This document shows positions 6,807 to 12,393 of a stretch of 12,393 nucleotides of DNA, one piece after another. The translations under genes were made by a program, and so were the position numbers. The notes beneath the pieces are model-generated. The model was not told the origin of the DNA and searched no databases. It saw only the letters and a list, made by a program, of their open reading frames with translations. The stretch is from Alphaproteobacteria bacterium UBA3637 (GTDB lineage: Bacteria; Pseudomonadota; Alphaproteobacteria; CAAHEQ01; UBA3637), in contig DFKU01000025.1 in assembly GCA_002373615.1 (NCBI GenBank), forward strand, positions 1-12,393. The letters are read 5' to 3'. How positions within the stretch are numbered: the stretch's first letter is position 1; each line of letters starts with the position of its first letter.

Positions 6807-7206
6807 TATCCACGCGTTCATTTTCCGGGTGGCCGGCATGCCCTTTGACCCAATGCCAAGTGATTGTATGTTTTTCAAATAAGGGAATCAATTTTTCCCA
6901 TAATTCACGGTTTAAAACGGGTTTCTTATCCGCCTTTTTCCAACCCTTTTGAATCCACCCGTCCAGCCATTTTGTAGCGCCTTCCAACACATACTTGCTG
7001 TCAGTAAATAATTCTACTTCACAGGGCTTTTTTAAAAGGGAAAGTCCCTCAATGACTGCGGTCAATTCCATTTGATTATTGGTGGTTTCCTGGGCCCCCC
7101 CTGAAATTTCTTTTTGAGCGTCATTATACCTTAACAAACACGCCCATCCCCCGGGGCCAGGATTTCCCGAACAGGCGCCATCTGTGTAAAGAAAAACTTT
7201 ACTCAT
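6763..7206 (-). CDS. rnhA: Ribonuclease HI
   Basis: RNase HI cuts the RNA strand of RNA-DNA hybrids, removing R-loops and primers. At 147 aa it is of normal length for the single-domain bacterial enzyme. All catalytic positions are visible: D9 in YTDGACSGNPGPGGW, E47 in NNQMELTA, D69 in FTDSKYV, H123 in VKGHAGHPENE and D133 in ERVD. These sit one residue before the E. coli numbering (D10, E48, D70, H124, D134). The start overlaps the end of ptsN by 8 nt, which implies translational coupling in the hpf-ptsN-rnhA operon. The 3' end overlaps the convergent DsbD-like gene by 44 bp, and no terminator hairpin is visible. Confidence 0.97.
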   Translation of the reverse strand: MSKVFLYTDGACSGNPGPGGWACLLRYNDAQKEISGGAQETTNNQMELTAVIEGLSLLKKPCEVELFTDSKYVLEGATKWLDGWIQKGWKKADKKPVLNRELWEKLIPLFEKHTITWHWVKGHAGHPENERVDTMACIMRDKFANLR

Positions 7207-7654
7207 CTGTATCGTTATTTAAAATAATTTTATACAGCTCTTTGGGAAGCTCTGATTTCTTCATTTCTGCCAAAGCGGATTCATTACGCAAAATTTTGGA
7301 TAACTTTGCTAAAGCTTTTAAATGGTCTGCCCCTGCATTGGGGGGAACCAATAACAAAAACAAAAATTCCACAGGATTATCATCTGTGGCTTCAAAATCC
7401 ATAGGAACGGATTTCACAAAAGCACAATAAAGTTTTTTTAATCCCTGTATGGGCGAATGGGGAATGGCCACACCGCGACCAATCCCCGTTGTTCCCAATC
7501 GTTCCCGTTCAATCAATGCATCCAAGATAACAGTTTCGGAAAGCCCTGTTTTTTCGGCGGCTAAATGAGCCATTTTTTCTAACATTTTTCGTTTTGGCAG
7601 AACATTTTTTTCCACCCATACACAGTCTTGAGAAAGAATATCTTGGATCTTCAT
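7199..7654 (-). CDS. ptsN: PTS IIA-like nitrogen regulatory protein PtsN (EIIA-Ntr)
   Basis: PtsN is the terminal phospho-acceptor of the nitrogen-related PTS (PtsP-NPr-EIIANtr). It acts as a regulator of potassium, nitrogen or stress functions rather than in sugar uptake. It is 151 aa with the PTS EIIA type-2 fold. The phosphorylated histidine is H66 in GRGVAIPHSPI, and the preceding ERERLGTTGIG stretch is the family signature. AAGGAG at 5-nt spacing precedes the ATG and overlaps the hpf stop; the gap to hpf is 9 nt. The hpf-ptsN adjacency is common in proteobacteria, often next to rpoN. Here rnhA follows instead, and neither rpoN nor ptsP/ptsO lies within the window. Confidence 0.96.
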   Translation of the reverse strand: MKIQDILSQDCVWVEKNVLPKRKMLEKMAHLAAEKTGLSETVILDALIERERLGTTGIGRGVAIPHSPIQGLKKLYCAFVKSVPMDFEATDDNPVEFLFLLLVPPNAGADHLKALAKLSKILRNESALAEMKKSELPKELYKIILNNDTDE

Positions 7655-7663
7655 AGGAACTCC

Positions 7664-8212
7664 TTATTTTTTGTTGTTCGGATCAACCCAACCGATATTG
7701 CCGTCGTTGCGGCGATATACCATATTCAATTCTCCATGGGCCGAATTGCGGAACAAGTAAGCCGGCAATCCCGCCAAATCCATTTGCATGACTGCTTGGC
7801 TGACCGTGCAAGTGGGCATATCCTCTTGCATTTCGGCAATAATAACAGGGGCATCCCCGATGGGTTCTTCCTCTGGGGCACTTAACACAGAAACGGCCAC
7901 TTTTTGAAGCGAATCCGCTTTATGTTCCACCATTTTGTTTTTGTATTTTTTCAGTTGCGTTCCCATTTTACGAAGCGCTTCATCCAAGGCGCCATAGGCA
8001 TCCACCGCTTGACCGGAAGCTGAAATTTTTAATCCTGTGCCCGGACGCACCGTAATTTCTGTTTTAAAATCATTCCCTTCATGGGAGACAGAAACGGCGG
8101 CTTCACGCGCCTTTTCAAAGTATTTTGTAACAACACCGTCAATCGCTTTTTCGGCATATTCACGCCAGCTGGCACCTAAATCAATTTGATGTCCTGTTAA
8201 AGTAATTTGCAT
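7664..8212 (-). CDS. hpf: Long-form ribosome hibernation promoting factor
   Basis: HPF binds the 30S decoding region in stationary phase and inactivates ribosomes. At 182 aa this is the long form. The N-terminal S30AE/YfiA domain covers roughly residues 1-105 (start MQITLTGHQIDLG, with the basic KKYKNKM near its end). After a linker, the C-terminal domain (about 125-182) ends in the conserved block DLAGLPAYLFRN...MVYRRNDGNIGWV. In long HPFs this second domain dimerises and drives 100S ribosome formation. The ATG at 8210-8212 has AAGGAAGG five nt upstream and a good promoter. It is the first gene of hpf-ptsN-rnhA. Confidence 0.96.
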   Translation of the reverse strand: MQITLTGHQIDLGASWREYAEKAIDGVVTKYFEKAREAAVSVSHEGNDFKTEITVRPGTGLKISASGQAVDAYGALDEALRKMGTQLKKYKNKMVEHKADSLQKVAVSVLSAPEEEPIGDAPVIIAEMQEDMPTCTVSQAVMQMDLAGLPAYLFRNSAHGELNMVYRRNDGNIGWVDPNNKK

Positions 8213-8235
8213 TTTTTCCTTCCTTTCATTACAAT
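8207..8235 (+). promoter_or_regulatory. Putative sigma70-type promoter for hemW
   Basis: TTGCAT (8207-8212) and TACAAT (8230-8235) are spaced 17 bp apart. The -35 hexamer covers the hpf start codon on the other strand. The predicted start near 8242 leaves a leader of about 43 nt to the GTG start of hemW. Confidence 0.6.
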
Positions 8236-8253
8236 AAGTTGAACGATAAAAGG

Positions 8254-8282
8254 AGAATAGCTTTTTTTGAAAGGATTGTCAA
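8254..8282 (-). promoter_or_regulatory. Putative sigma70-type promoter for hpf-ptsN-rnhA
   Basis: On the minus strand, a consensus TTGACA (8277-8282) and TATTCT (8254-8259) are exactly 17 bp apart. The start would be near 8247, about 35 nt upstream of the hpf ATG. The -35 lies within the hemW start region, so the two divergent promoters face and interleave with each other. Confidence 0.7.
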
Positions 8283-8284
8283 GC

Positions 8285-9337
8285 GTGGAAAATTTTGGGC
8301 TTTATATTCATTGGCCGTATTGTCTTTCTAAGTGTCCCTATTGTGATTTTGCCAGCCGGCCGATGGTGGGACAAGAAGATATTTTAAAAACAGGCTATGT
8401 GCGCGATATTCAAAACGCCCCTAAGGGCGTGTTGACCAGCCTTTATTTTGGCGGTGGTACCCCCAGTATGATGAGTGAGAAATTTTTTGATTTTTTAATG
8501 CACGAAATTACAAATCATTTTTCCATTGCGCCCGATGCAGAAATTACTTTAGAGGCAAATCCGGATGCCATTACCCCCGATAAAATGCGTTTTTTTCGGG
8601 ATAATGGCGTGAATCGTTTATCGGTGGGCGTGCAATCTCTTCGTCCGGGTCATTTAAAATTTTTGGGGCGCCGGCATTCTGTGGCAACAGCGTGGAACAC
8701 GGTGCATCAAGCATCAAAAATTTTTCCCCGCATCAATATGGATTTAATCTATGGTCTGCCCCATCAAAGTTTAAAATCGTGGCAAGAGGAATTAAAAACC
8801 GCTTTGGCATTGGATTTGGGGCATTATTCGTTTTATCAACTCACCATTGAGGAAAACACCGTCTTTGGTAAAAAGAAAGTGCAAACTTGCTCTGAAAAAC
8901 AGGCGGTGCGCCTTTATGAACTCACCGATGAAATCATGAATAAAGCGGGGATTCCTGCCTATGAAGTATCCAATTATGCAAAAAAAGGTGAAGAAAGTCG
9001 GCATAACATGCTGTACTGGACAGGGGGTAATTTTATTGGGATTGGCCCTTCTGCCCAAGGGCGCATTGGCAATACCGCCACCCAAAACGAACGTTGGGTG
9101 GGTGATTGGCTGAAAATAGCGACACACAAAGAAGTTTTAACACCTGAACAAGTTCAAATGGAACACTTGATTATGGGACTTCGCTTGCGCCAAAAATTTT
9201 ACCCTAAACAAAATTTAAATCCTGATAAAATTAAAGAGGCTGTTCGGCGGGGTTGGATAATTGAAAATCCCCAAGGGATTCGTCCGACATTACAGGGGAC
9301 ATTGATGCTGAATCAATTGATTCTGTTATTGGCATAA
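8285..9337 (+). CDS. hemW: Radical SAM heme chaperone HemW
   Basis: HemW is a radical-SAM protein related to HemN that carries heme to respiratory enzymes; it is not a true coproporphyrinogen dehydrogenase. The [4Fe-4S] motif is C13-X3-C17-X2-C20 (YCLSKCPYC), and FGGGTPS forms the SAM-binding glycine loop. The SVGVQSL, GLPHQ and HNMLYWTGGNFIGIGPSA motifs are typical of the family, and a short winged C-terminal domain follows. No ATG precedes the conserved N-terminus. GTG at 8285 has GAAAGGA 9 nt upstream, giving 350 aa. An in-frame TTG at 8267 with AGGAG at 11-nt spacing would add six residues. The last 107 bp overlap the convergent lpoA-like gene. It is slightly shorter than the usual 370-400 aa. 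Confidence 0.93.
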   Translation: MENFGLYIHWPYCLSKCPYCDFASRPMVGQEDILKTGYVRDIQNAPKGVLTSLYFGGGTPSMMSEKFFDFLMHEITNHFSIAPDAEITLEANPDAITPDKMRFFRDNGVNRLSVGVQSLRPGHLKFLGRRHSVATAWNTVHQASKIFPRINMDLIYGLPHQSLKSWQEELKTALALDLGHYSFYQLTIEENTVFGKKKVQTCSEKQAVRLYELTDEIMNKAGIPAYEVSNYAKKGEESRHNMLYWTGGNFIGIGPSAQGRIGNTATQNERWVGDWLKIATHKEVLTPEQVQMEHLIMGLRLRQKFYPKQNLNPDKIKEAVRRGWIIENPQGIRPTLQGTLMLNQLILLLA

Positions 9338-10520
9338 AATCTTCCTCTAAATCATCGGGGGCAGGGGTCACTTCCGTGACACCACGCACTGTTTTACGTA
9401 CAATACGTAATCCCCTTTTATTGGTGCCATTTGCATTTAATTTAATCAGGCCATCCACCCCTTGATAAGCACCAGAATCGCGTAAAGTCTTTAAGGATAC
9501 AGGACCTTTTTTGGATTCTTGCGCCACCCAGTTCACAGAATCATAGCCCAGGCTGGTCAAGCGAATCGGGGTTTTTCCAAAGGCGTTTTTGTATTTCCTG
9601 CTAAAGGTATTGTTGGCGGGCAAGTCGGCCATTAAAACACCATTTAAGGCACGATCTTTAATGGCTTTTGCACTGGCTAAAGTATAGATGGGAATAATTT
9701 CGGGGCTTACATCATAGAAGGCCAAAATGGACATGACCTGGGTCAGCTTTGTTCCTTCTTCAAAAACCAATAAACTGTCGAATTCCAGGCGTTCTTCCAT
9801 GGGGGTGGCCAATAATTCTTGTTCTTCTTCGGTTAAATCCTTTTTCTTGGGGTTGATAAAGCGTGGTAAAATTTTCAAAATATCGGCGGACATGTCGGCC
9901 TTTTTCGCATCATAAAGGGCATAAGTTTGCAAACTCATATCAGGGCATTCTTGCAAGGCATTTTCCAGGGCATTCATCACAATTTCCCCCGTTTTCCCTT
10001 CGGGGCCAATGACCGCCAATTTTTGTTTTCCTGACAGGCAATTTTGACGCACAAGCGCGCGAATTTGTTCGGGGATTAAAACAGCCATCGAGGCGCGCTC
10101 AGAATTTAAAATCGTATTATCGGACGTGTATCCTAAAACAGGTTTATTTATCAAACTGGGGCTGGGAAGCGCACGGAATTCATCGGCAAAAACGGGCCCT
10201 AAAATCACATTGGAATTTTCTGAAAGCGCTTTATCATAAGCCTTTTGGGTGCCCTCTGCGGTGCTTTGGGTATCAAAAAATAACAGCTTAACGGGCGCGT
10301 CTGGATTTTCATCCATGGCCAACAGGGCAGCATTTTGAAAACTTGTTCCCGTGGCTTCCCATGTGCCAGAAAGGGGCAGCAACATAGAAACAGTGGTGGC
10401 GTTTTTATTCATTTCTAAATCAGAAATATCCACATTGTCTGTGTGAAAATAGGAAGTAATTTCAGGACCCGTTGAACATCCCGCCAAAAACAATCCAATA
10501 AAAATCCACAGCTTTTTCAT
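9231..10520 (-). CDS. LpoA-like penicillin-binding protein activator lipoprotein
   Basis: 429 aa, with the start at the ATG at 10518-10520 behind AGGAG; an in-frame upstream extension has no such site. The N-terminus is a lipoprotein signal peptide with lipobox LAGC and lipidated Cys at residue 15. The rest resembles a type I periplasmic-binding-protein fold, as in LpoA-family activators of bifunctional penicillin-binding proteins: VSMLLPLSGTWEATGTSFQNAALLA, then ILGPVFADE, then LTSLGYDSV. The N-terminal TPR domain of enterobacterial LpoA is absent, as is usual in alphaproteobacteria. The fold ends near RGVTEVTPAP. The final 40 or so residues are an acidic, serine-rich tail encoded largely over the antisense of hemW. 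Divergent from rsmI, it matches the E. coli lpoA/rsmI arrangement. Confidence 0.85.
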   Translation of the reverse strand: MKKLWIFIGLFLAGCSTGPEITSYFHTDNVDISDLEMNKNATTVSMLLPLSGTWEATGTSFQNAALLAMDENPDAPVKLLFFDTQSTAEGTQKAYDKALSENSNVILGPVFADEFRALPSPSLINKPVLGYTSDNTILNSERASMAVLIPEQIRALVRQNCLSGKQKLAVIGPEGKTGEIVMNALENALQECPDMSLQTYALYDAKKADMSADILKILPRFINPKKKDLTEEEQELLATPMEERLEFDSLLVFEEGTKLTQVMSILAFYDVSPEIIPIYTLASAKAIKDRALNGVLMADLPANNTFSRKYKNAFGKTPIRLTSLGYDSVNWVAQESKKGPVSLKTLRDSGAYQGVDGLIKLNANGTNKRGLRIVRKTVRGVTEVTPAPDDLEEDFMPITESIDSASMSPVMSDESLGDFQLSNPAEQPL

Positions 10521-10552
10521 GAAAACTCCTTTTGTTTTTTGTTTTCTTATGA

Positions 10553-10558
10553 TAGAAT
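10553..10558 (+). promoter_or_regulatory. Putative -10 element for rsmI-yraN/BON
   Basis: TAGAAT lies about 41 bp before the rsmI ATG and overlaps the -10 of the divergent lpoA-like promoter. Upstream is only T-rich sequence: TTGTTT at 10532-10537 gives 15-bp spacing, and TTTTGT gives 17. The -35 is therefore uncertain. Confidence 0.4.
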
Positions 10559-10563
10559 AAACT

Positions 10564-10577
10564 TTGAAAATTTTCAA
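10564..10577. repeat. 14-bp perfect palindrome in the lpoA/rsmI divergent region
   Basis: TTGAAAATTTTCAA is a perfect inverted repeat. Its right half is the -35 hexamer of the lpoA-like promoter, and the whole element lies at the predicted start of rsmI transcription. It could be an operator controlling both genes, but AT-rich DNA produces such palindromes by chance. Confidence 0.4.
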
Positions 10578-10598
10578 GATATTTTTGAAAGGAACAAC

Positions 10599-11408
10599 AT
10601 GCTTTATTTAGTGGCCACACCAATCGGAAATTTGGGGGATTTTTCGCCCAGGGCTCGGGAAGTTTTGGAATCTGTAGATTTGGTGGCGTGTGAAGACACC
10701 CGTACAAGCCGTCAGCTTTTTTCTTTACTGGGGGTTCAGGTGAAAGCAACCACAGCCTATCATGATTTTAACGAAGAAAAAGCAACCGAAAATTTGATTC
10801 AAAAATTAAAAACGGGCATGGATATTGCCCTGGTGTCGGACGCAGGCATGCCGCTTGTTTCAGACCCCGGATATCGGTTGGTAAAAGCATGTCATGAACA
10901 AGGGATTTCTGTCACCTCTGTGCCGGGCGCCAACGCGGTTTTAACGGCATTGCAGTTATCAGGGCTCCCCACAGATAAGTTTTATTTTGGGGGCTTTTTA
11001 CCCCCCAAATCCAGCGCCCGTAAAAGTGTATTAAAAAGTGTTGAGGCTTTATCTGCCACATTGATTTTTTATGAAACAGCCCGCCGATTGAAAGAGGCAC
11101 TTTCTGATATAGAAAAAACTTTGGGAAATCGTCCAATGGCGGTGGTACGGGAACTCACCAAAAAATTTGAAGAGGTGAAATGTGGGACGCCTGATGAATT
11201 AAATGCTTATTTTTCTGAAGCGCCAAAGGGCGAGATAGTGTTAGTCATTGAAGGGGCGAAGGAAAAAGAAAAGACTATCCCCGATATTTCCATCCCAGAT
11301 TTGCGCCAAAATTTATCAGTAAAAGATACCGCTTTTGTGTGGGCGCTGATAACAGGAAAATCCAAAAAGGAAGCCTATAATGAAGTTTTGGAAAACGACA
11401 AATTATAA
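10599..11408 (+). CDS. rsmI: 16S rRNA (cytidine(1402)-2'-O)-methyltransferase
   Basis: RsmI methylates the 2'-O of C1402 in the 16S rRNA decoding centre using SAM. The chosen ATG at 10599 has AAAGGA 5 nt upstream and starts with the conserved MLYLVATPIGNLGD. The in-frame ATG at 10539 lies in the promoter region and is rejected. The result is 269 aa against about 286 in E. coli. Tetrapyrrole-methylase-type fold motifs are CEDTRTSRQL, LVSDAGMPLVSDPGYRLV, PGANAVLTALQLSGLPTD and a FYETARRL segment. The C-terminal region includes the short SKKEAYNEVL helix. The last 29 bp overlap the start of the yraN/BON frame, whose Shine-Dalgarno lies inside rsmI. Confidence 0.95.
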   Translation: MLYLVATPIGNLGDFSPRAREVLESVDLVACEDTRTSRQLFSLLGVQVKATTAYHDFNEEKATENLIQKLKTGMDIALVSDAGMPLVSDPGYRLVKACHEQGISVTSVPGANAVLTALQLSGLPTDKFYFGGFLPPKSSARKSVLKSVEALSATLIFYETARRLKEALSDIEKTLGNRPMAVVRELTKKFEEVKCGTPDELNAYFSEAPKGEIVLVIEGAKEKEKTIPDISIPDLRQNLSVKDTAFVWALITGKSKKEAYNEVLENDKL

Positions 11409-12300
11409 GGCGGGGCATTTTGCCGAAAAAGTGGCACTTGCCTGGTTGATGCTGCGGGGGTATTGGCCGGTCGCCATGAACTTTGTGGTGGGGCGTGGCA
11501 CAGGCGCAGGCGAAGTGGATTTAATTGTGAGGCGTGGTAAAACTTTAGTTTTTGTGGAAGTCAAAAAACGTCCCGATGAAGAACGGGCGCGCTTGGCCAT
11601 TCATCCCAAAAATCAAGTGCGTATTACACGTACAAGTGAAGTTTTTTTAGCACGCCATCCCAAGTATAAAAAATTTAATGTGCGTTATGATGCCGTCTTT
11701 ATCAGCCCGAAACATTTCCCAAAACACCTGAAAAATGCATGGTATCCTTTTTGCTTGTTGCTGTTGTTATCGGGGTGTCAAATATGGACTCCTTTATTTA
11801 ATGCGGTGCATTCGGTGGGAACCGTTATTGCAGACGATCGCCCTGTGGGGGAGGATGTGGGGGATATCGCTCTTTATACTAGGGTTAAGAAAAATTTATC
11901 CGCGGCGCAATCGCAATTTTTATTGGATGTGCAGGTGACCGTCTTTCAGGGGGAAGTCCTGCTGACCGGCGCTCTCCCCAGTATTGATTTGGTTGACCAG
12001 GCGGTTATGGCGGCGTGGCAGGATTCGGATGTCAGACGCGTTTATAATTATATTCGCTTGGGGCAGGCGTCAGAATTTGTGGATACTTCCTCAGATGCGG
12101 CGGTTGCCAGCGCCATTAAAACACAACTGATGCTGACCAAAGGGATTAAGGCCAGCAATTATAAAGTCGTGGTGGAAAGCGGGGTTGTGTATGTGATGGG
12201 CTTGGAATCTACCCCCGAAGAATGGGAAGCCGCTCGAGAAATCATCGCCGATACGACGGGCGTTCAAAAAATCATTTATTTAATGCATCCAAAAAAATAA
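11380..12300 (+). CDS. YraN-family protein joined in frame to a two-BON-domain lipoprotein (DolP/YraP-like)
   Basis: 306 codons. Residues 1-121 are a whole YraN/UPF0102 domain, a restriction-endonuclease-like fold of uncertain role. Motifs are GHFAEK, GAGEVDLIV (catalytic-type E and D) and VFVEVKKR, ending in VRYDAVFI...KNAW. Residues 124-133 (FCLLLLLSGC) form the hydrophobic core and lipobox of a lipoprotein signal peptide. Two BON domains follow (about 161-229 and 236-303), as in the outer-membrane lipoprotein DolP/YraP. In E. coli yraN and dolP are separate genes of the same cluster. A cytoplasmic nuclease-fold domain fused ahead of a lipobox is unlikely to mature normally. Internal initiation or a frameshift is more plausible: see the junction feature. 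The start ATG overlaps rsmI by 29 bp, and AAGGA lies 9 nt upstream. Confidence 0.85.
   Translation: MKFWKTTNYKAGHFAEKVALAWLMLRGYWPVAMNFVVGRGTGAGEVDLIVRRGKTLVFVEVKKRPDEERARLAIHPKNQVRITRTSEVFLARHPKYKKFNVRYDAVFISPKHFPKHLKNAWYPFCLLLLLSGCQIWTPLFNAVHSVGTVIADDRPVGEDVGDIALYTRVKKNLSAAQSQFLLDVQVTVFQGEVLLTGALPSIDLVDQAVMAAWQDSDVRRVYNYIRLGQASEFVDTSSDAAVASAIKTQLMLTKGIKASNYKVVVESGVVYVMGLESTPEEWEAAREIIADTTGVQKIIYLMHPKK
11728..11801 (+). other. YraN-to-BON junction: internal lipoprotein signal and possible frame switch
   Basis: In the reading frame of the YraN-BON ORF, CTG at 11728 would give a good signal peptide (M)KNAWYPFCLLLLLSGC, but CTG is a rare start and no Shine-Dalgarno precedes it. In another frame, ATG at 11735 leads into a five-T run (11748-11752). 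One extra T there would place this ATG in the BON frame, giving MHGILFCLLLLLSGC. At the same time YraN would end at TAA 11799-11801. So a single-base change would turn the fusion into two overlapping genes. Confidence 0.5.
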
Positions 12301-12374
12301 GCGTGGATGGCGTTTTCTTAGTCCTACTAAAAACCTCTGACCTATTCAATTTATTTAGTCAGCACCACCCACAT
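12301..12374. other. Intergenic stretch after the YraN-BON gene
   Basis: No strong terminator is visible. A small hairpin TTAGT-CCT-ACTAA lies at about 12318-12330, and an interrupted repeat CTGAC...GTCAG flanks an AT-rich stretch before the next possible gene. No convincing promoter was found. Confidence 0.3.
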
Positions 12375-12393
12375 ATGAAAAAAATCCACATTT
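12375..12393 (+). CDS. Possible start of a following gene (truncated by window edge)
   Basis: ATG at 12375 opens a frame MKKIHI that continues off the right edge. In many alphaproteobacteria yraN is followed by gshB (glutathione synthetase), whose N-terminus also begins with a short basic-hydrophobic strand, so gshB is a guess from synteny. No Shine-Dalgarno is visible and only six codons can be read. Confidence 0.3.

Larger units (their letters stand above)
10549..10577 (-). promoter_or_regulatory. Putative sigma70-type promoter for the lpoA-like gene
   Basis: On the minus strand, TTGAAA (10572-10577) and TATCAT (10549-10554) are spaced 17 bp apart. The start would be near 10542, about 22 nt before the ATG. 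Confidence 0.65.

Noticed and set aside
10521..10577. N-terminal extension of the lpoA-like protein
   Set aside because: It would bury the signal peptide and covers the promoter. The ATG at 10520 has AGGAG and starts a proper lipoprotein signal.
11748..11752. Proven programmed frameshift at the T5 run
   Set aside because: Five T is a weak slippery tract and no clear downstream stimulatory structure was identified. Kept only as one explanation of the YraN-BON junction.
11735..11938. Separate 67-codon gene from ATG 11735
   Set aside because: After six codons it reads a Cys-rich out-of-frame version of the lipoprotein signal and overlaps the BON-coding frame. It matters only as a possible start if a frameshift occurs.
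1..12393. Mobile elements, CRISPR, tRNA/rRNA genes, or defence/toxin systems
   Set aside because: No transposase, terminal repeats, spaced repeats, tRNA clover pattern or toxin-antitoxin pair was seen. Every large frame is a core gene or single unknown.

Overview
This window looks like chromosomal core-genome DNA from an AT-rich alphaproteobacterium. The evidence is the dnaN-recF pair, a long-form hibernation factor next to ptsN, HemW, and an lpoA / rsmI-yraN-BON lipoprotein cluster. The protein sequences read as alphaproteobacterial, but I cannot place the lineage. There is no sign of phage, IS, CRISPR or plasmid functions. Genes are densely packed, with short divergent promoter regions and overlapping convergent 3' ends.

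Layout. Positions 1-1694 (minus) hold dnaN followed by recF, which runs off the left edge. Positions 1852-4128 (plus) hold a Lon-like AAA+ protease of the LonB/YcbZ type. The 224-bp gap at 4129-4352 is not empty: it has a good sigma70-type promoter, a strongly foldable RNA of about 175 nt (long closing stem, two inner arms) and a terminator-like hairpin. A 60-residue lipoprotein gene follows directly. Positions 4534-5115 (minus) hold infC, which appears to start at an ATT codon and ends in a clear intrinsic terminator. Positions 5217-6806 (plus) encode an exported multi-pass membrane protein that resembles DsbD/ScsB but lacks most of the redox cysteines.

Positions 6763-8212 (minus) form a tight hpf-ptsN-rnhA operon. 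Divergent from it is hemW (8285-9337, plus), whose 3' end overlaps the convergent lpoA-like gene (9231-10520, minus). Divergent from lpoA are rsmI (10599-11408) and a single reading frame (11380-12300). That last frame joins a YraN-type nuclease-fold domain to a two-BON-domain lipoprotein, with a lipobox in the middle. A possible new gene begins at 12375.

The genes serve replication and repair (dnaN, recF, rnhA, possibly yraN), protein quality control (lon-like), translation (infC, hpf, rsmI), nitrogen-PTS signalling (ptsN), heme delivery (hemW) and the cell envelope (lpoA, BON lipoprotein, DsbD-like, small lipoprotein). The best candidates for something undescribed are the structured RNA with its small lipoprotein, the YraN-BON junction (one T in a short T run would switch it between a fusion and two overlapping genes), and the redox-depleted DsbD-like protein. 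All functional calls are from reading the sequence; no database search was run.
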